Positions 40,824-49,581 of a stretch of 64,000 bases of DNA are shown here, one piece after another (the first letter of the stretch is position 1; the number at the start of each line of letters is the position of its first letter). The position numbers and the translations under genes were made by a program. Source of the stretch: Halomonas sp. GFAJ-1 (GTDB lineage Bacteria; Pseudomonadota; Gammaproteobacteria; Pseudomonadales; Halomonadaceae); assembly GCA_002966495.1 (NCBI GenBank), contig CP016490.1:1674001-1738000 (forward strand), given 5' to 3'. The notes under the pieces are model-generated. The model ran no database searches. It worked only from the letters and a program-made list of their open reading frames with translations, and was not told the origin of the DNA.

Positions 40824-41708
40824 ATGCCTTACTCTGTTCCATTACGCTGGCTACGTTTTGCACTATTGGTATGCCTACTTATTATTCCTGTCACGATGAT
40901 AGCCCACAAGGATCCTGTGAGAGCGGAATTGCAGCGTATTGAACAGGAACTTGAGGCACGTATTGGCTTTGCCGCCCACAACTTTGCCACGGGCCAGCGC
41001 TGGGAAGTGAACGCGGATGAGCGCTTTGCGATGTCCAGTACGTTTAAGACCTTGGCCTGTGGCGCACTGCTGGCGCAGGTGGATGAAGGGCAGCTAGCGC
41101 TGGATACTGAGGTCAGTTTTGCGGCGTCGGAGCTAGTAACCTATTCGCCGGTGACCGAGCAGTACGCGGGCCAGCAGCCGATGACACTGTTTGAGCTGTG
41201 TGATGCCACCATGACCACCAGCGATAACACCGCCGCTAACCTAGTGCTTGAGGCACTCGGCGGGCCAGAAGCGGTTACCGCGTTTGCGCGTAGCATGGAT
41301 GACAGCACCACCCGCCTAGATCGCTTTGAAACCGAGCTAAATGAAGCTACGCCAGGAGATAAGCGCGACACCACCACACCCAACGCGATGCTGGCCACGT
41401 TAGAAAAACTGGTGCTGGGTGATGTGCTAACGCCAGAGTCTCGGCAGCAGCTTGAAACGTGGATGAAGGGCAATGCGGTGGCCGATGGCCTGTTTCGCGC
41501 CGCTATGCCGGACTGGGCAATTGCGGACAGAACCGGCGCGGGTGGTTATGGCTCACGCTCGATTACCGCGATTATTTGGCCGCCGGAGCAAGCACCCACG
41601 GTGGTAGTGTTTTATATCACCGAAACCGAGGCGTCGTTTGAAGCGCGTAATGCAGCGATTGCGTCTCTCGGTGAGGTGATTCAACAAACCCTACAAGGCC
41701 AGCAATAA
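40824..41708 (+). CDS. Class A beta-lactamase of the RTG (CARB-like) subgroup
   Basis: A 294-residue periplasmic enzyme with an N-terminal hydrophobic export segment (LRFALLVCLLIIPVTMI). Active-site motifs: Ser72-T-F-Lys75, Ser133-Asp-Asn135, Glu169-x-x-Leu-Asn, and Arg-Thr-Gly at 236-238 in place of the common Lys-Thr-Gly. The RTG triad defines the carbenicillinase-like subgroup. The two cysteines in LACGALL and ELCDATM match the class A disulphide. Expected to hydrolyse penicillins. Acidic composition suits a halophile. It lies two genes beyond the integron, not in a cassette. Confidence 0.93.
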   Translation: MPYSVPLRWLRFALLVCLLIIPVTMIAHKDPVRAELQRIEQELEARIGFAAHNFATGQRWEVNADERFAMSSTFKTLACGALLAQVDEGQLALDTEVSFAASELVTYSPVTEQYAGQQPMTLFELCDATMTTSDNTAANLVLEALGGPEAVTAFARSMDDSTTRLDRFETELNEATPGDKRDTTTPNAMLATLEKLVLGDVLTPESRQQLETWMKGNAVADGLFRAAMPDWAIADRTGAGGYGSRSITAIIWPPEQAPTVVVFYITETEASFEARNAAIASLGEVIQQTLQGQQ

Positions 41709-41782
41709 GCGCAGCGGTTCTCGCTATACTGAGGAGCATGCTTGTTCGGTGCTGTACCGGGCGGTTGATCAAGGAGTGAATC

Positions 41783-43111
41783 ATGCCAAGGTATTGTTTT
41801 TCTATGCGCTCGGCGCTGCCTGCCGTGCTGTGCGCGTCCGCCGTGCTTGCCCAGGGGGCGCAGGCGGAGGTGCTAAGTGCCGAGGCGTCTGACCCTAAGC
41901 GTTTAGGGTGGATGCAGGGCTTTCCACCGCCGCCAGAGCGCATCATCGGCCAGCCGGATTCCAACTACTTCAGCTTTCCCAAAATGCGCTGGACGGTGTG
42001 CCACTTTCGCGAGCTGTTGCCTACCAAGCAGGTAAGCCGTGGGTTAGGCGCGCCGGTGCCGTTTAGCTACGCGCTGGATGATGGGATTAACGATGTGACG
42101 TTCACCCCCATTGGCGGTAGCGAGCCAATGACCTGGCAGGCTGCGCTGAACGAAAACTACACCGATGGCGTGCTGATTCTGCACCAGGGGCAGGTGGTGT
42201 ACGAAACCTACGCAGGCTGCTTGGATGAGGCGGGCCAGCATGGCGCCATGTCGGTGACCAAATCCATGACCGGCCTGCTGGGTGAAATTCTGGTGGCGGA
42301 GGGCGTGCTGGATGAGCAGGCGCTGGTGGGAGAGATCATCCCCGAGCTAGCGGAGAGCGCCTTTGGCAATGCCACGGTGCAGCAGCTTTTGGAAATGACC
42401 ACAGGGCTTGCGTTTAGTGAGGAGTATAGCGACCCCAGCGCGGAAATCTGGGCGTATAACGCGGCGGCAAGCCCGCTGCCTAAGCCAGAGGATTATACCG
42501 GGCCGCGCACCTACTATGAGTACCTCGCTACCGTGCAGCCAGAAGGCGAGCATGGGCAGGCGTTTGGCTATAAAACCATCAACACTGATGCGCTGGGGTG
42601 GGTGATTGCACGCACGACCGGTGAGTCGGTGGCATCGCTGTTGTCATCGCGCATCTGGCAGCGCATGGGCGCCGAGCAGGATGGCTACTTTACGGTCGAT
42701 TCTATCGGTACGTCGTTTGCAGGCGGCGGGCTTAGCGCGGGCCTGCGTGATTTGGCTAGAGTCGGCCAGCTCGTATTAAACGAAGGCGAGATAAACGGCG
42801 AGCGGCTATTTCCAGCGGCAGCGGTAGAACGCATTCGCCAAGGCGGCGATAGGCAGGCGTTTGCACAGGCAGGCTACCGCTATTTACCCGGCGGTAGCTA
42901 CCGTGGCATGTGGTGGTCGCTGCATAACGAACATGGCGCCTTCGCGGCGCGTGGGGTGCATGGGCAAACCATTTATATCGACCCCACTGCCGAGATGGTG
43001 ATTGTGCGCTTTGCCTCGCACCCGGTGGCGGCCAACGCCGCTAACGACCCGACCTCGATGCCAGCGTATCAGGCAGTGGCGGAGTATTTGATGGAAAAGG
43101 CCCAGCCCTAA
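41783..43111 (+). CDS. Serine hydrolase, beta-lactamase-fold (NylB-like)
   Basis: A 442-residue exported enzyme (signal peptide ending AQGAQAE). SxxK motif in AMSVTKSMTGLL (~residue 154) plus a Tyr motif in DPSAEIWAYNAA, as in class C beta-lactamases, DD-peptidases and 6-aminohexanoate-dimer hydrolases. GVHGQTIYIDP near the C-terminus replaces KTG with HGQ, which favours an esterase or amidase over a beta-lactamase. Physiological substrate unknown. Sits 74 bases after the beta-lactamase. Confidence 0.8.
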   Translation: MPRYCFSMRSALPAVLCASAVLAQGAQAEVLSAEASDPKRLGWMQGFPPPPERIIGQPDSNYFSFPKMRWTVCHFRELLPTKQVSRGLGAPVPFSYALDDGINDVTFTPIGGSEPMTWQAALNENYTDGVLILHQGQVVYETYAGCLDEAGQHGAMSVTKSMTGLLGEILVAEGVLDEQALVGEIIPELAESAFGNATVQQLLEMTTGLAFSEEYSDPSAEIWAYNAAASPLPKPEDYTGPRTYYEYLATVQPEGEHGQAFGYKTINTDALGWVIARTTGESVASLLSSRIWQRMGAEQDGYFTVDSIGTSFAGGGLSAGLRDLARVGQLVLNEGEINGERLFPAAAVERIRQGGDRQAFAQAGYRYLPGGSYRGMWWSLHNEHGAFAARGVHGQTIYIDPTAEMVIVRFASHPVAANAANDPTSMPAYQAVAEYLMEKAQP

Positions 43112-43122
43112 AATGGGCCCTT
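43096..43122 (+). terminator. Possible terminator of the NylB-like gene
   Basis: AAGGCCCA and TGGGCCCTT arms (one bulge) spanning the stop codon, followed by AAAAAA. Confidence 0.4.
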
Positions 43123-43164
43123 AAAAAACAGCCTTAGTTGGCTATTTAGTTAACCGAGTGGCGC

Positions 43165-43296
43165 TTACACCAGTTCGCGCTTCTCACGCTTAGCGACGCG
43201 TATGTCTTTTACGGTAGCGATGCCGATAACCGCGAAGATGGCGAGTGATATCAACGGCCAGATCAGTACATATAACGCCAATATAAAGGTTTGCAT
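43165..43296 (-). CDS. 43-aa single-TM partner of the SSS symporter (putative transporter small subunit)
   Basis: Encodes MQTFILALYVLIWPLISLAI followed by FAVIGIATVKDIRVAKREKR and ELV: one hydrophobic helix and a basic cytoplasmic tail. AGGAAAG lies six bases before the ATG. It follows the sodium:solute symporter on the same strand by 87 bases. Very small proteins of this type are found beside SSS transporters and are annotated as small subunits; a stabilising role is inference. Confidence 0.75.
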   Translation of the reverse strand: MQTFILALYVLIWPLISLAIFAVIGIATVKDIRVAKREKRELV

Positions 43297-43383
43297 GTGC
43301 TTTCCTATTCGCTAGCTGGTGCGTTTCGGCGCACCAGCAGTGGAGTGATTTCGGCTTATCTCACAGAGCTTATTTTCAAAGGC

Positions 43384-45036
43384 TTAGCTCTGAGTAGCCG
43401 GTTTGGCCGGGTCGTAGTTGATCACTTTCTGATCAATCTGCGAGAAGTCGAACTTGCTCGAACTCATCAGGCTGACCGCGATGCAGACAATCGTGCTAAC
43501 GCCGTAGGCCATCAGTGAAGCCAGCAGCACCGTGTAGTCCCGCAGGAAGCCAACGCTGAAGTAGGCCAGCACGATGGCGCAGAGTGTGCCGAACACCAAA
43601 CCTACCCGGCGTCCGCAGAACCCGAACGCCATCAGGCCGAGCACCACGCCACCGCCCACAGCGGCGAGTAATTCAAATAGCCCGCCGACGACGCCGACCA
43701 AGGGCAGCAACTCAAAGCGTGCGACGCAGAACATCACTAGGCCCGCGATCACCGCGGAGGTGAAGGCCGTATTAGTCACTCGATCCCAGAAGCAGCTGGC
43801 GATAACCGGGAACACAATCGCGCCCCAGAGTGCGCCGACAAAGACCAGCATGATCAGAATATCCATCGAGAAGCTGGCGAGAATCACCCCGATCAGCGTT
43901 GCAACGATCATGGTCAGCCTGCCGATAAACAGCATTTTGGTCGGGTCGGGTTTGTTTTTGGCGATGTTCTTGCCGTACACATCGGCCATCACAATCGCTG
44001 ACATGGCGGAAAGATCCGAGTCGGCGGTAGAGGAGAGCGAGCCAATGACCAGAATAAAGAACAGCGCGATAAACACCGGCGAGAGGTACATCGACACCAT
44101 TTGCGGAATCAGGTTGTTCATGTCGCCACCGATGGGCTCCATACCGGTCATCAGCGCCATCAAACCAATCATGCCCAAACCAATAACAATCGCACCGTAA
44201 CCAATGGTCGCGGTAATAAAGGTCGGCTTGATATGGTCTTCACGCACGGCGAATAGCCGCTGGGAGATAGTCTGGTTACCAATCGCGTAAGCCAGCACCG
44301 CCACAAAGAAGGGCGCGCCTTGATTAAGGATGGCGTCCATCGAGAACAGATTTGCCTGCTCTGGCGTGAGGAAACTCATGCCATCCGACAGCGTTTGCGG
44401 GCCGCCGAGGGCGAACATCACCGCTGGAATAATCAGAATGGCGACGGCCATCATGGCCATTAGCTGAGCAAAATCAGTCAGCACCGAGGCGCGGAAACCC
44501 GACCATAGCGTATAGCAGAGCACCCCGACCCCAGCGATGATTACCCCGGCCTGGAAAGAGAGGGGCGAAAGTACCGAGACCAACGCGCCGGAAGCCGTGA
44601 AGTTAACCATCAGGCTGATGATGCTACCCAGGATATTAGAAGAGGCAAGGATCAGCTGGCTGGAAGAGCCATGGCGAGCATGGATAAGCTCACCCAAGGT
44701 GTGCGCGTTGGGCGCCAGTTTGCGAAAGCGACGGCCAAAGGGGTAGATGAACAGAATCATCAGTGCGCCCCACAGCCCATAATGCAACGGGCCGGAAATG
44801 CCGTAGGTATAACCTGAAGTGGCGGCGCCGTAGAACGAGGCTGCCCATATCCAGGTGGCGGTCATGCTGGCAGCGCCCAGACCAAAGCCGATCTGATGAT
44901 TGGACACCATAAAGGCGTCAGTATTTTCCTTTTTCTTTTTAATCAGCAGGGTCAGCAGATATGTGCCGCCGTAAAAGAACACCAGCAAAGCGAGGACAGT
45001 CACGGTCGAGAATTGATAGAAATTTTCTTCGTTCAT
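43384..45036 (-). CDS. Sodium:solute symporter (SSS family)
   Basis: A 550-residue Na+-coupled symporter with ~13-14 hydrophobic segments and the LeuT-like fold. Recognisable regions: FMVSNHQIGFGLGAASMTATWIWAASFYG at TM1-TM2, LWSGFRASVLTDFAQ, and GSLSSTADSDLSAMSAIVMAD carrying the Na2-site serines. The substrate is not readable; the AATSGYTYGISGP region recalls urea or amino-acid-type members. Followed by its 43-residue partner. Confidence 0.88.
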   Translation of the reverse strand: MNEENFYQFSTVTVLALLVFFYGGTYLLTLLIKKKKENTDAFMVSNHQIGFGLGAASMTATWIWAASFYGAATSGYTYGISGPLHYGLWGALMILFIYPFGRRFRKLAPNAHTLGELIHARHGSSSQLILASSNILGSIISLMVNFTASGALVSVLSPLSFQAGVIIAGVGVLCYTLWSGFRASVLTDFAQLMAMMAVAILIIPAVMFALGGPQTLSDGMSFLTPEQANLFSMDAILNQGAPFFVAVLAYAIGNQTISQRLFAVREDHIKPTFITATIGYGAIVIGLGMIGLMALMTGMEPIGGDMNNLIPQMVSMYLSPVFIALFFILVIGSLSSTADSDLSAMSAIVMADVYGKNIAKNKPDPTKMLFIGRLTMIVATLIGVILASFSMDILIMLVFVGALWGAIVFPVIASCFWDRVTNTAFTSAVIAGLVMFCVARFELLPLVGVVGGLFELLAAVGGGVVLGLMAFGFCGRRVGLVFGTLCAIVLAYFSVGFLRDYTVLLASLMAYGVSTIVCIAVSLMSSSKFDFSQIDQKVINYDPAKPATQS

Positions 45037-45457
45037 TGAATACCCGTAGGCTTTGCAGCCTTAGCATCCTAAATAGCAACCAGAGCTCCATCGACGGAGT
45101 GGCGCCAGAGGACGTAAGCAAAAAACAGATCATCTTTCTAGGTATGTCTGTGGCGAGATGTGACTGCGGTTGGCAGTCTGGTCGTGCATGTGTCAGGCGT
45201 TGGAAGCGCCTTAATAGAGGGGTCGGATTAACGCACACAGTGAGCTGGAATAAAGCGCAGGGAGGGGCGAACCGGATGGCTACCCTACTCCCTTAGGCAC
45301 GAACAGTACAGGCGGAGCCCAGCTGAGCGGCTGAAGTAACGTTTGGAACATTATGATAATGCGCTGCTGCAAAGCATCTATTTTTTGGTAGTTTGATGCC
45401 TTTTGAGGCTTGCTCATCCAGCGATCGGCTGCCCATTAGCGTTAATGTTGATAGCGG
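45037..45457. other. 421-bp intergenic region between the SSS symporter and azlD
   Basis: Holds the upstream region of the symporter and the 3' region of the azl operon. I see no gene. A 13-nt palindrome, CATTATGATAATG (45349-45361), is the only structure of note. No clear terminator for azlCD. Confidence 0.5.
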
Positions 45458-45793
45458 TTATATTAGCGCTGCCCCCACCTCCACTATCCCAAATACCGCT
45501 ACCCCAGCGGCTACCGGCCAGCCTAGCGAGCGTAGCCGCCACCATGTGAGTAAGGTGGCGCTCAGCCCGATAACGGTAGCGAACCATGAAATGGCGCTGG
45601 GGTTGACCGGCACAATAGAAACGCCCAGCACCCCAGCAATCATCAGCGGGCCAAGAATGCCCAGCCATTGGGGCATGGCGCTCATATCGGTATCGCTGCC
45701 CAAGCGGCGCTGCATCCACAAGAACGGCACGACGCGCATCAGCAGCGTGCCGAAGGCGCATATCAGTACGGCGAGCCAGAGTCCGGTACTCAT
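45458..45793 (-). CDS. azlD: AzlD-family branched-chain amino acid exporter small subunit
   Basis: A 111-residue, four-helix membrane protein that partners AzlC in export of branched-chain amino acids and analogues. Typical AzlD start (MSTGLWLAVLICAFGTLLMR) with the conserved RVVPFLW. The frame is open upstream; the ATG at 45793 overlaps the azlC stop by four bases. Confidence 0.88.
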   Translation of the reverse strand: MSTGLWLAVLICAFGTLLMRVVPFLWMQRRLGSDTDMSAMPQWLGILGPLMIAGVLGVSIVPVNPSAISWFATVIGLSATLLTWWRLRSLGWPVAAGVAVFGIVEVGAALI

Positions 45794-46512
45794 TGTGGGC
45801 GCCTCCCTTTTTGAAACTTCACGGTGTAAAAGCACAGCGCGCCGCAGGCGGCGCCTAGCGGAATAGCCACGTTGCTGCCGCCTACAAGGGTTAGCCCAAG
45901 CGCGGCTGCAATGGTAGCCCCCATGGCAGCGGCCCACCGCTTATTGGTAAAGCGCGGGGCTACCATGGTGAGAAACAGCGCGGGAAGGGCGAAGGGCATA
46001 ATCTCACCTAGCAGCGGCCAGCGGGCGGTAAACGCTTCACCGGCGGTGGCGCCTACCATCGTAAACACTACCCATGCCGCCCAGACAAAAAGCGATGCCC
46101 CTACAAACCAGCAGAAGCGCTTGGCTTCGGGCAGTTGGGGAAGCCGGGTGAGCGCGAGCGCAAATACTTGGTCGGTCAGGCCGTGCATTAACCAGGGCCA
46201 GTGGCGGCTGCGCGGCAGCAGGTGGGCAAGGTTAGGGCCATACACCACGTGGCGCACGTTGATCAGCAGGGTTAAGGCCACCACTAGCCACAGCGGCGCG
46301 CCGGTGGCGATCATGCCCACAAACAGAAACTGCGAAGCACCGGCGTAGATCAGCAGCGAGATCGCGGCGGCCTCTAGCGTGCTAAACCCCGCTTGGCTAG
46401 CGACTAAACCAAACGACAGCGCCACCGGAATATAGCCGCCCAGCAGCGGAATGGCTTCCCGCACGCCTTGCAGGGTGCTTCGCCCAGGAGAGTGGCTAAC
46501 AAGCTCGCTCAT
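45790..46512 (-). CDS. azlC: AzlC-family branched-chain amino acid exporter large subunit
   Basis: A 240-residue protein with ~6-7 hydrophobic segments. AzlC signatures: GYIPVALSFGLVASQAGFS, LLIYAGASQFLFVG, VALTLLINVRHVVYG and a HGLTDQVFAL motif. Forms the two-component exporter with AzlD. Middle gene of a coupled regulator-azlC-azlD operon (ATGA overlaps on both sides). Confidence 0.92.
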   Translation of the reverse strand: MSELVSHSPGRSTLQGVREAIPLLGGYIPVALSFGLVASQAGFSTLEAAAISLLIYAGASQFLFVGMIATGAPLWLVVALTLLINVRHVVYGPNLAHLLPRSRHWPWLMHGLTDQVFALALTRLPQLPEAKRFCWFVGASLFVWAAWVVFTMVGATAGEAFTARWPLLGEIMPFALPALFLTMVAPRFTNKRWAAAMGATIAAALGLTLVGGSNVAIPLGAACGALCFYTVKFQKGRRPQ

Positions 46513-47039
46513 GGCGTGTTCCTCTGTGTGCCGTAGGTCACGGTGAGTAGCATGGTGGCCTCGCCGTCATGGGTGCGGTAAAGGTGTGGTTCGTCGGCAG
46601 GAAAGGTCACGCTTTCACCGGGGGCGAGTGCCGTGGTAGCACCTTCTGGGCCGGCTTCTAACCAGCCGCTAATCAGCGTTAAGGTTTCCTGAGTGCCTGG
46701 CGTGTGGGCTTCCGCATGGCGCAAGGTGTGGGGCGCGCAGCGCATCCAGTAGGCATCCACTTGGGGTGAATCTTTGCCTTGGTCAATCAGTTGAACCTGA
46801 ACGCCATCTTCTCCAAGGGGCATCGTGATAGGCGCCACCAGCGTGCCAAACGGTACATTGAGCTGTACGGCTAGCCGCCAAAGAGTGTCCAGCGTGGGGT
46901 TGCCATTACCTTGTTCCAGGCGGCTTAAATTGGACTTGGCGATTCCTGCTGCGTTAGCCAGGTAAGAGAGCGACCAGCCTTGCGCTTGACGCAGTGACTG
47001 TAAATGCTGGCCTAGGGTACTTAGTGAGTGTTCATCCAT
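46509..47039 (-). CDS. XRE-family regulator with C-terminal cupin domain
   Basis: A 176-residue regulator: N-terminal XRE helix-turn-helix (LGQHLQSLRQAQGWSLSYLA..., LSRLEQGNGNPTLDTLWRLA; residues ~8-60) and a C-terminal cupin (~100-170; HTPGTQETLTLISGWLEAG, EPHLYRTHDG). Such regulators sense small ligands; encoded first in the azl operon, it likely controls exporter expression. A palindrome 23 bases upstream of the start is a probable autoregulatory site. Confidence 0.9.
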   Translation of the reverse strand: MDEHSLSTLGQHLQSLRQAQGWSLSYLANAAGIAKSNLSRLEQGNGNPTLDTLWRLAVQLNVPFGTLVAPITMPLGEDGVQVQLIDQGKDSPQVDAYWMRCAPHTLRHAEAHTPGTQETLTLISGWLEAGPEGATTALAPGESVTFPADEPHLYRTHDGEATMLLTVTYGTQRNTP

Positions 47040-47061
47040 TTTATTATCTCGTTGTTCCTTT

Positions 47062-47088
47062 TATAGAACGTTCTATATAAAGAACGTT
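47062..47088. promoter_or_regulatory. Palindromic operator for the XRE-azlCD operon
   Basis: TATAGAACGTTCTATA is a perfect 16-nt palindrome, followed 16 bp later by a second AGAACGTT (47081-47088). It lies between the divergent regulator and MFS genes and could control both. Confidence 0.65.
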
Positions 47089-47171
47089 AGCCTGTCAACG
47101 ATTGTTTTGGCGCCGCTGGCTGGCACTCTTTATGCATCTTCCTCTCTAGGTGTTTGCGATGGGGAAGCGCA

Positions 47172-48164
47172 ATGCGTTCGTTGGCAATGCTTAAACCGGT
47201 TAAATCGATTTTATGGAGCGTGGCGCTGTTGCTGCTGGGCAATGGCCTGCTGAATACCCTGCTAACACTACGTGGCACAGGGGAGGGCTTTTCCAGCGCG
47301 GTGCTGGGGATGATTATGTCCGGCTACTTTGTCGGCTTCATTTGTGGCACCTGGGTAAGCGGGCGCTTAATTCGACGGATGGGGCACATTCGCACCTTTG
47401 GTTTCTGTGCCTCCATTTGTGCTTCGGTGGCACTGTTGCACCTTGTATTTATCAACCCGTGGGTGTGGTTACCCTTGCGGGTGGTTTACGGGCTTTCGTT
47501 TATCACCTTGATTACCGTGATTGAGAGTTGGTTGAATAGCCAAGCCGCTAGCCACGAGCGGGGGCGTATTTTCGCGGTGTATATGGTGGTTAACCTGGGT
47601 GCTCTCGCCACGGCTCAGCAGCTGCTGCGGCTTGCATCGCCACAGGGGTTTTTGCTGTTTGTGGTGATCGCCATTTTAATTAGCTGGGCATTGTTACCCA
47701 TCACCATGACCCGCCGTGTTCAGCCTAAAATCCCCGAACGCCCCAAAAGCAGCCTACGGGCACTATTAGGCTTTGCGCCGCTGGCGGTGGCCCAGCTGAT
47801 TGACCAGCTGCATCCGGATGAAATTGTCTCTGGCTCGGCGGATATGCTGGTGATGCACGGTGCGGGCTGTGCCGTGGCACCTATTGCAGCGGGGTCGCTA
47901 ATGACGATTGTAGGAAGTCACGGCTTACCCATTTATATCGCCAGCGTGTTTACCGTATTGGGTATTTACGAGCTTTACCGTCGCCGCCATGTGTCGGCCC
48001 TGGTGACGCATACCGCCCACTTTGAGCCAATGGTACAAAGTAGTGCAGAGGCATTTGAAATGATCTTTGATGATACGCAGCGTGATCTCTTTGACGACCC
48101 AAGCTTTTACGAAGAGGAGGAGCGTCAGCGGCTGGTGGGGCTTTTTAAGCCAGCAAAGGGTTAA
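47172..48164 (+). CDS. MFS transporter, apparently internally deleted
   Basis: A 330-residue major-facilitator protein. TM1-TM6 are intact (LWSVALLLLGNGLLNTLLTL, the loop motif SGRLIRRMGH, ITVIESWLNSQAASHERGR). After RALLGFAPLAVAQ the sequence jumps to LIDQLHPDEIVSGSADMLVM, which normally follows TM9-10. Relatives are ~400-430 residues, so about 80-90 residues (TM7-TM9) seem missing without a frameshift. The cytoplasmic C-terminus (FEMIFDDTQRDLFDDPS) is preserved. Start ATG 47172 has GGGGAAG upstream. May be non-functional. Confidence 0.7.
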   Translation: MRSLAMLKPVKSILWSVALLLLGNGLLNTLLTLRGTGEGFSSAVLGMIMSGYFVGFICGTWVSGRLIRRMGHIRTFGFCASICASVALLHLVFINPWVWLPLRVVYGLSFITLITVIESWLNSQAASHERGRIFAVYMVVNLGALATAQQLLRLASPQGFLLFVVIAILISWALLPITMTRRVQPKIPERPKSSLRALLGFAPLAVAQLIDQLHPDEIVSGSADMLVMHGAGCAVAPIAAGSLMTIVGSHGLPIYIASVFTVLGIYELYRRRHVSALVTHTAHFEPMVQSSAEAFEMIFDDTQRDLFDDPSFYEEEERQRLVGLFKPAKG

Positions 48165-48235
48165 TACCAGCAACGAGATAATGCTTAAGCGTGGGGGCGC
48201 TACATCAAGCAGCGCCCGGCGCCCGAGTACCCAAT

Positions 48236-48271
48236 AAAAACGGCGTGCTACCCCGGTAGCACGCCGTTTTT
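48236..48271. terminator. Bidirectional intrinsic terminator
   Basis: A perfect 17-bp stem (AAAAACGGCGTGCTACC and complement), 2-base loop as drawn (CC), with T-runs on both strands, between convergent genes. Confidence 0.92.
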
Positions 48272-48290
48272 TTAATCAGTGCACTGCTAG

Positions 48291-48611
48291 TCAAGCAATG
48301 GTGGATGTCTGAGTGGACGCTAAAACGCCATGTTCAACCTGAGAAGGAGAGCGGGAAATATCGGCGATAGCGCTTAACGCTGTAAGGTTGGCGTGGCCTT
48401 TTTTGGTAAGTTCGAGCACATCCGGCGAAGAACCCCATTTCAGCAGCATATCATCTAGACGCCGCTCGGCTGCCTCAAACTGACCGCAGTGGCTGAGCAG
48501 CTTGGCAATGGTGTAATCACACTCGGGGGTATCAAACATCTCTTCCTTGATTTCTTGAATAGCCAGTTGGAGACCCGCTTGGGAAATATCTGCCAGTTGG
48601 TTATGTTGCAT
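48291..48611 (-). CDS. Hypothetical protein, helical TPR-like
   Basis: A 106-residue protein. The middle (CDYTIAKLLSHCGQFEAAERRLDDMLLKWG) has the spacing of one tetratricopeptide-type helix pair; the ends are low-complexity. ATG with GGAGTGG upstream. No family recognised. Transcribed toward the shared terminator. Confidence 0.65.
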   Translation of the reverse strand: MQHNQLADISQAGLQLAIQEIKEEMFDTPECDYTIAKLLSHCGQFEAAERRLDDMLLKWGSSPDVLELTKKGHANLTALSAIADISRSPSQVEHGVLASTQTSTIA

Positions 48612-48809
48612 GCCACCACTCCTTGTGATTGCTAACGATTACGTTCTACACGCACTAGGCAATTTGTTTATGCCCCTCTTGCGCACACCGAGGCTAATAC
48701 AGCGTTTAGCGAGAATCAATTCCAAATTAAAAATGTTACAAATTTTTAACACTAAAGAGCGTGACGATGAGACCTGTTACATAAATACTTACTACTTACC
48801 ACGTGAGGT

Positions 48810-49442
48810 TTAATCAGGTTGCTTGTGGCTAGACGCTCGCAGCGTCCAGTAACCACCCCACAGGCGGGTAGCCGTAGTGATGATGCAAGCAGCGGCAAAT
48901 AGCCCCGCCAGCCATGGAAAGTGCTGAGGAAAGAGGCAGAAGAGCACCAGCGCAGCCACGGTTTCGGTGCCTTCGGTTAGCCCTTCTAAATAGTAGAAAG
49001 CTTTTTGCGGGAAGTTGGGCCGCTCAACGTTGCGCGCTTTGGCAGCAATGGCAAAGGCGAGAAACGACGTTCCTGTGCCGATAAATGCAAAAAGCAACAC
49101 CGCGGCGGCTAATGCGTTTTGCGCCGGGTTAGCAAGCGCAAACCCAAGCACAACCGCTGCGTAAAACACAAAATCCAACCCAATATCAATAAATCCACCG
49201 GCATCGCTTTGTTGGCCGCTTAGCCTAGCAAGAGCGCCATCCAGGCCATCGCCCACGCGGTTTAGCACAATGGCGATTAGTGCTAGCCCGTACTGCTCAA
49301 AGGCAAGCAGCGGCAGGGCGGTGATACCGACTAAAAAAGCGCTGAGCGTGACGTGGTCGGGAGCGATGCTCAGGCGATGAAGGTATCGCGCCATTATTGC
49401 CAGCGGACGATGGGTGAGCGGCATAGTAAAACGATCTAGCAC
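48810..49442 (-). CDS. CDP-alcohol phosphatidyltransferase family protein
   Basis: A 210-residue membrane enzyme with ~6 TM segments. The family signature DGxxARx8Gx3Dx3D is seen in DGALARLSGQQSDAGGFIDI followed by GLD. These enzymes displace CMP from CDP-diacylglycerol or CDP-alcohols to make phospholipids; the acceptor here is not known. Monocistronic. Confidence 0.88.
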   Translation of the reverse strand: MLDRFTMPLTHRPLAIMARYLHRLSIAPDHVTLSAFLVGITALPLLAFEQYGLALIAIVLNRVGDGLDGALARLSGQQSDAGGFIDIGLDFVFYAAVVLGFALANPAQNALAAAVLLFAFIGTGTSFLAFAIAAKARNVERPNFPQKAFYYLEGLTEGTETVAALVLFCLFPQHFPWLAGLFAAACIITTATRLWGGYWTLRASSHKQPD

Positions 49443-49476
49443 GTTAATATCTCCGGCGATTGCTAATTTTCAGGTT

Positions 49477-49581
49477 AAGGTTTTCCAGGCCAAGTTTTTC
49501 CAGACCAAGGTTTTTAAGACCAACGCTTTTAAGACCGAAGCTTTTAAGACTAAAGTTTTTAAGACCAAGGTAGTTAGACTT
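49477..49581 (+). repeat. Seven-copy 15-bp tandem repeat
   Basis: Seven 15-bp units of the type AAGGTTTTTAAGACC at 49477, 49492, 49507, 49522, 49537, 49552 and 49567; the last is degenerate. In one plus-strand frame the units read K-V-F-K-T-type pentapeptides. Located between the divergent CDP-alcohol transferase and the DASS gene. Confidence 0.85.

Noticed and set aside
40676..40942. An 88-codon frame between the hypothetical gene and the beta-lactamase
   Set aside because: It overlaps the terminator at 40730 and the beta-lactamase start in another frame, with no ribosome-binding site.
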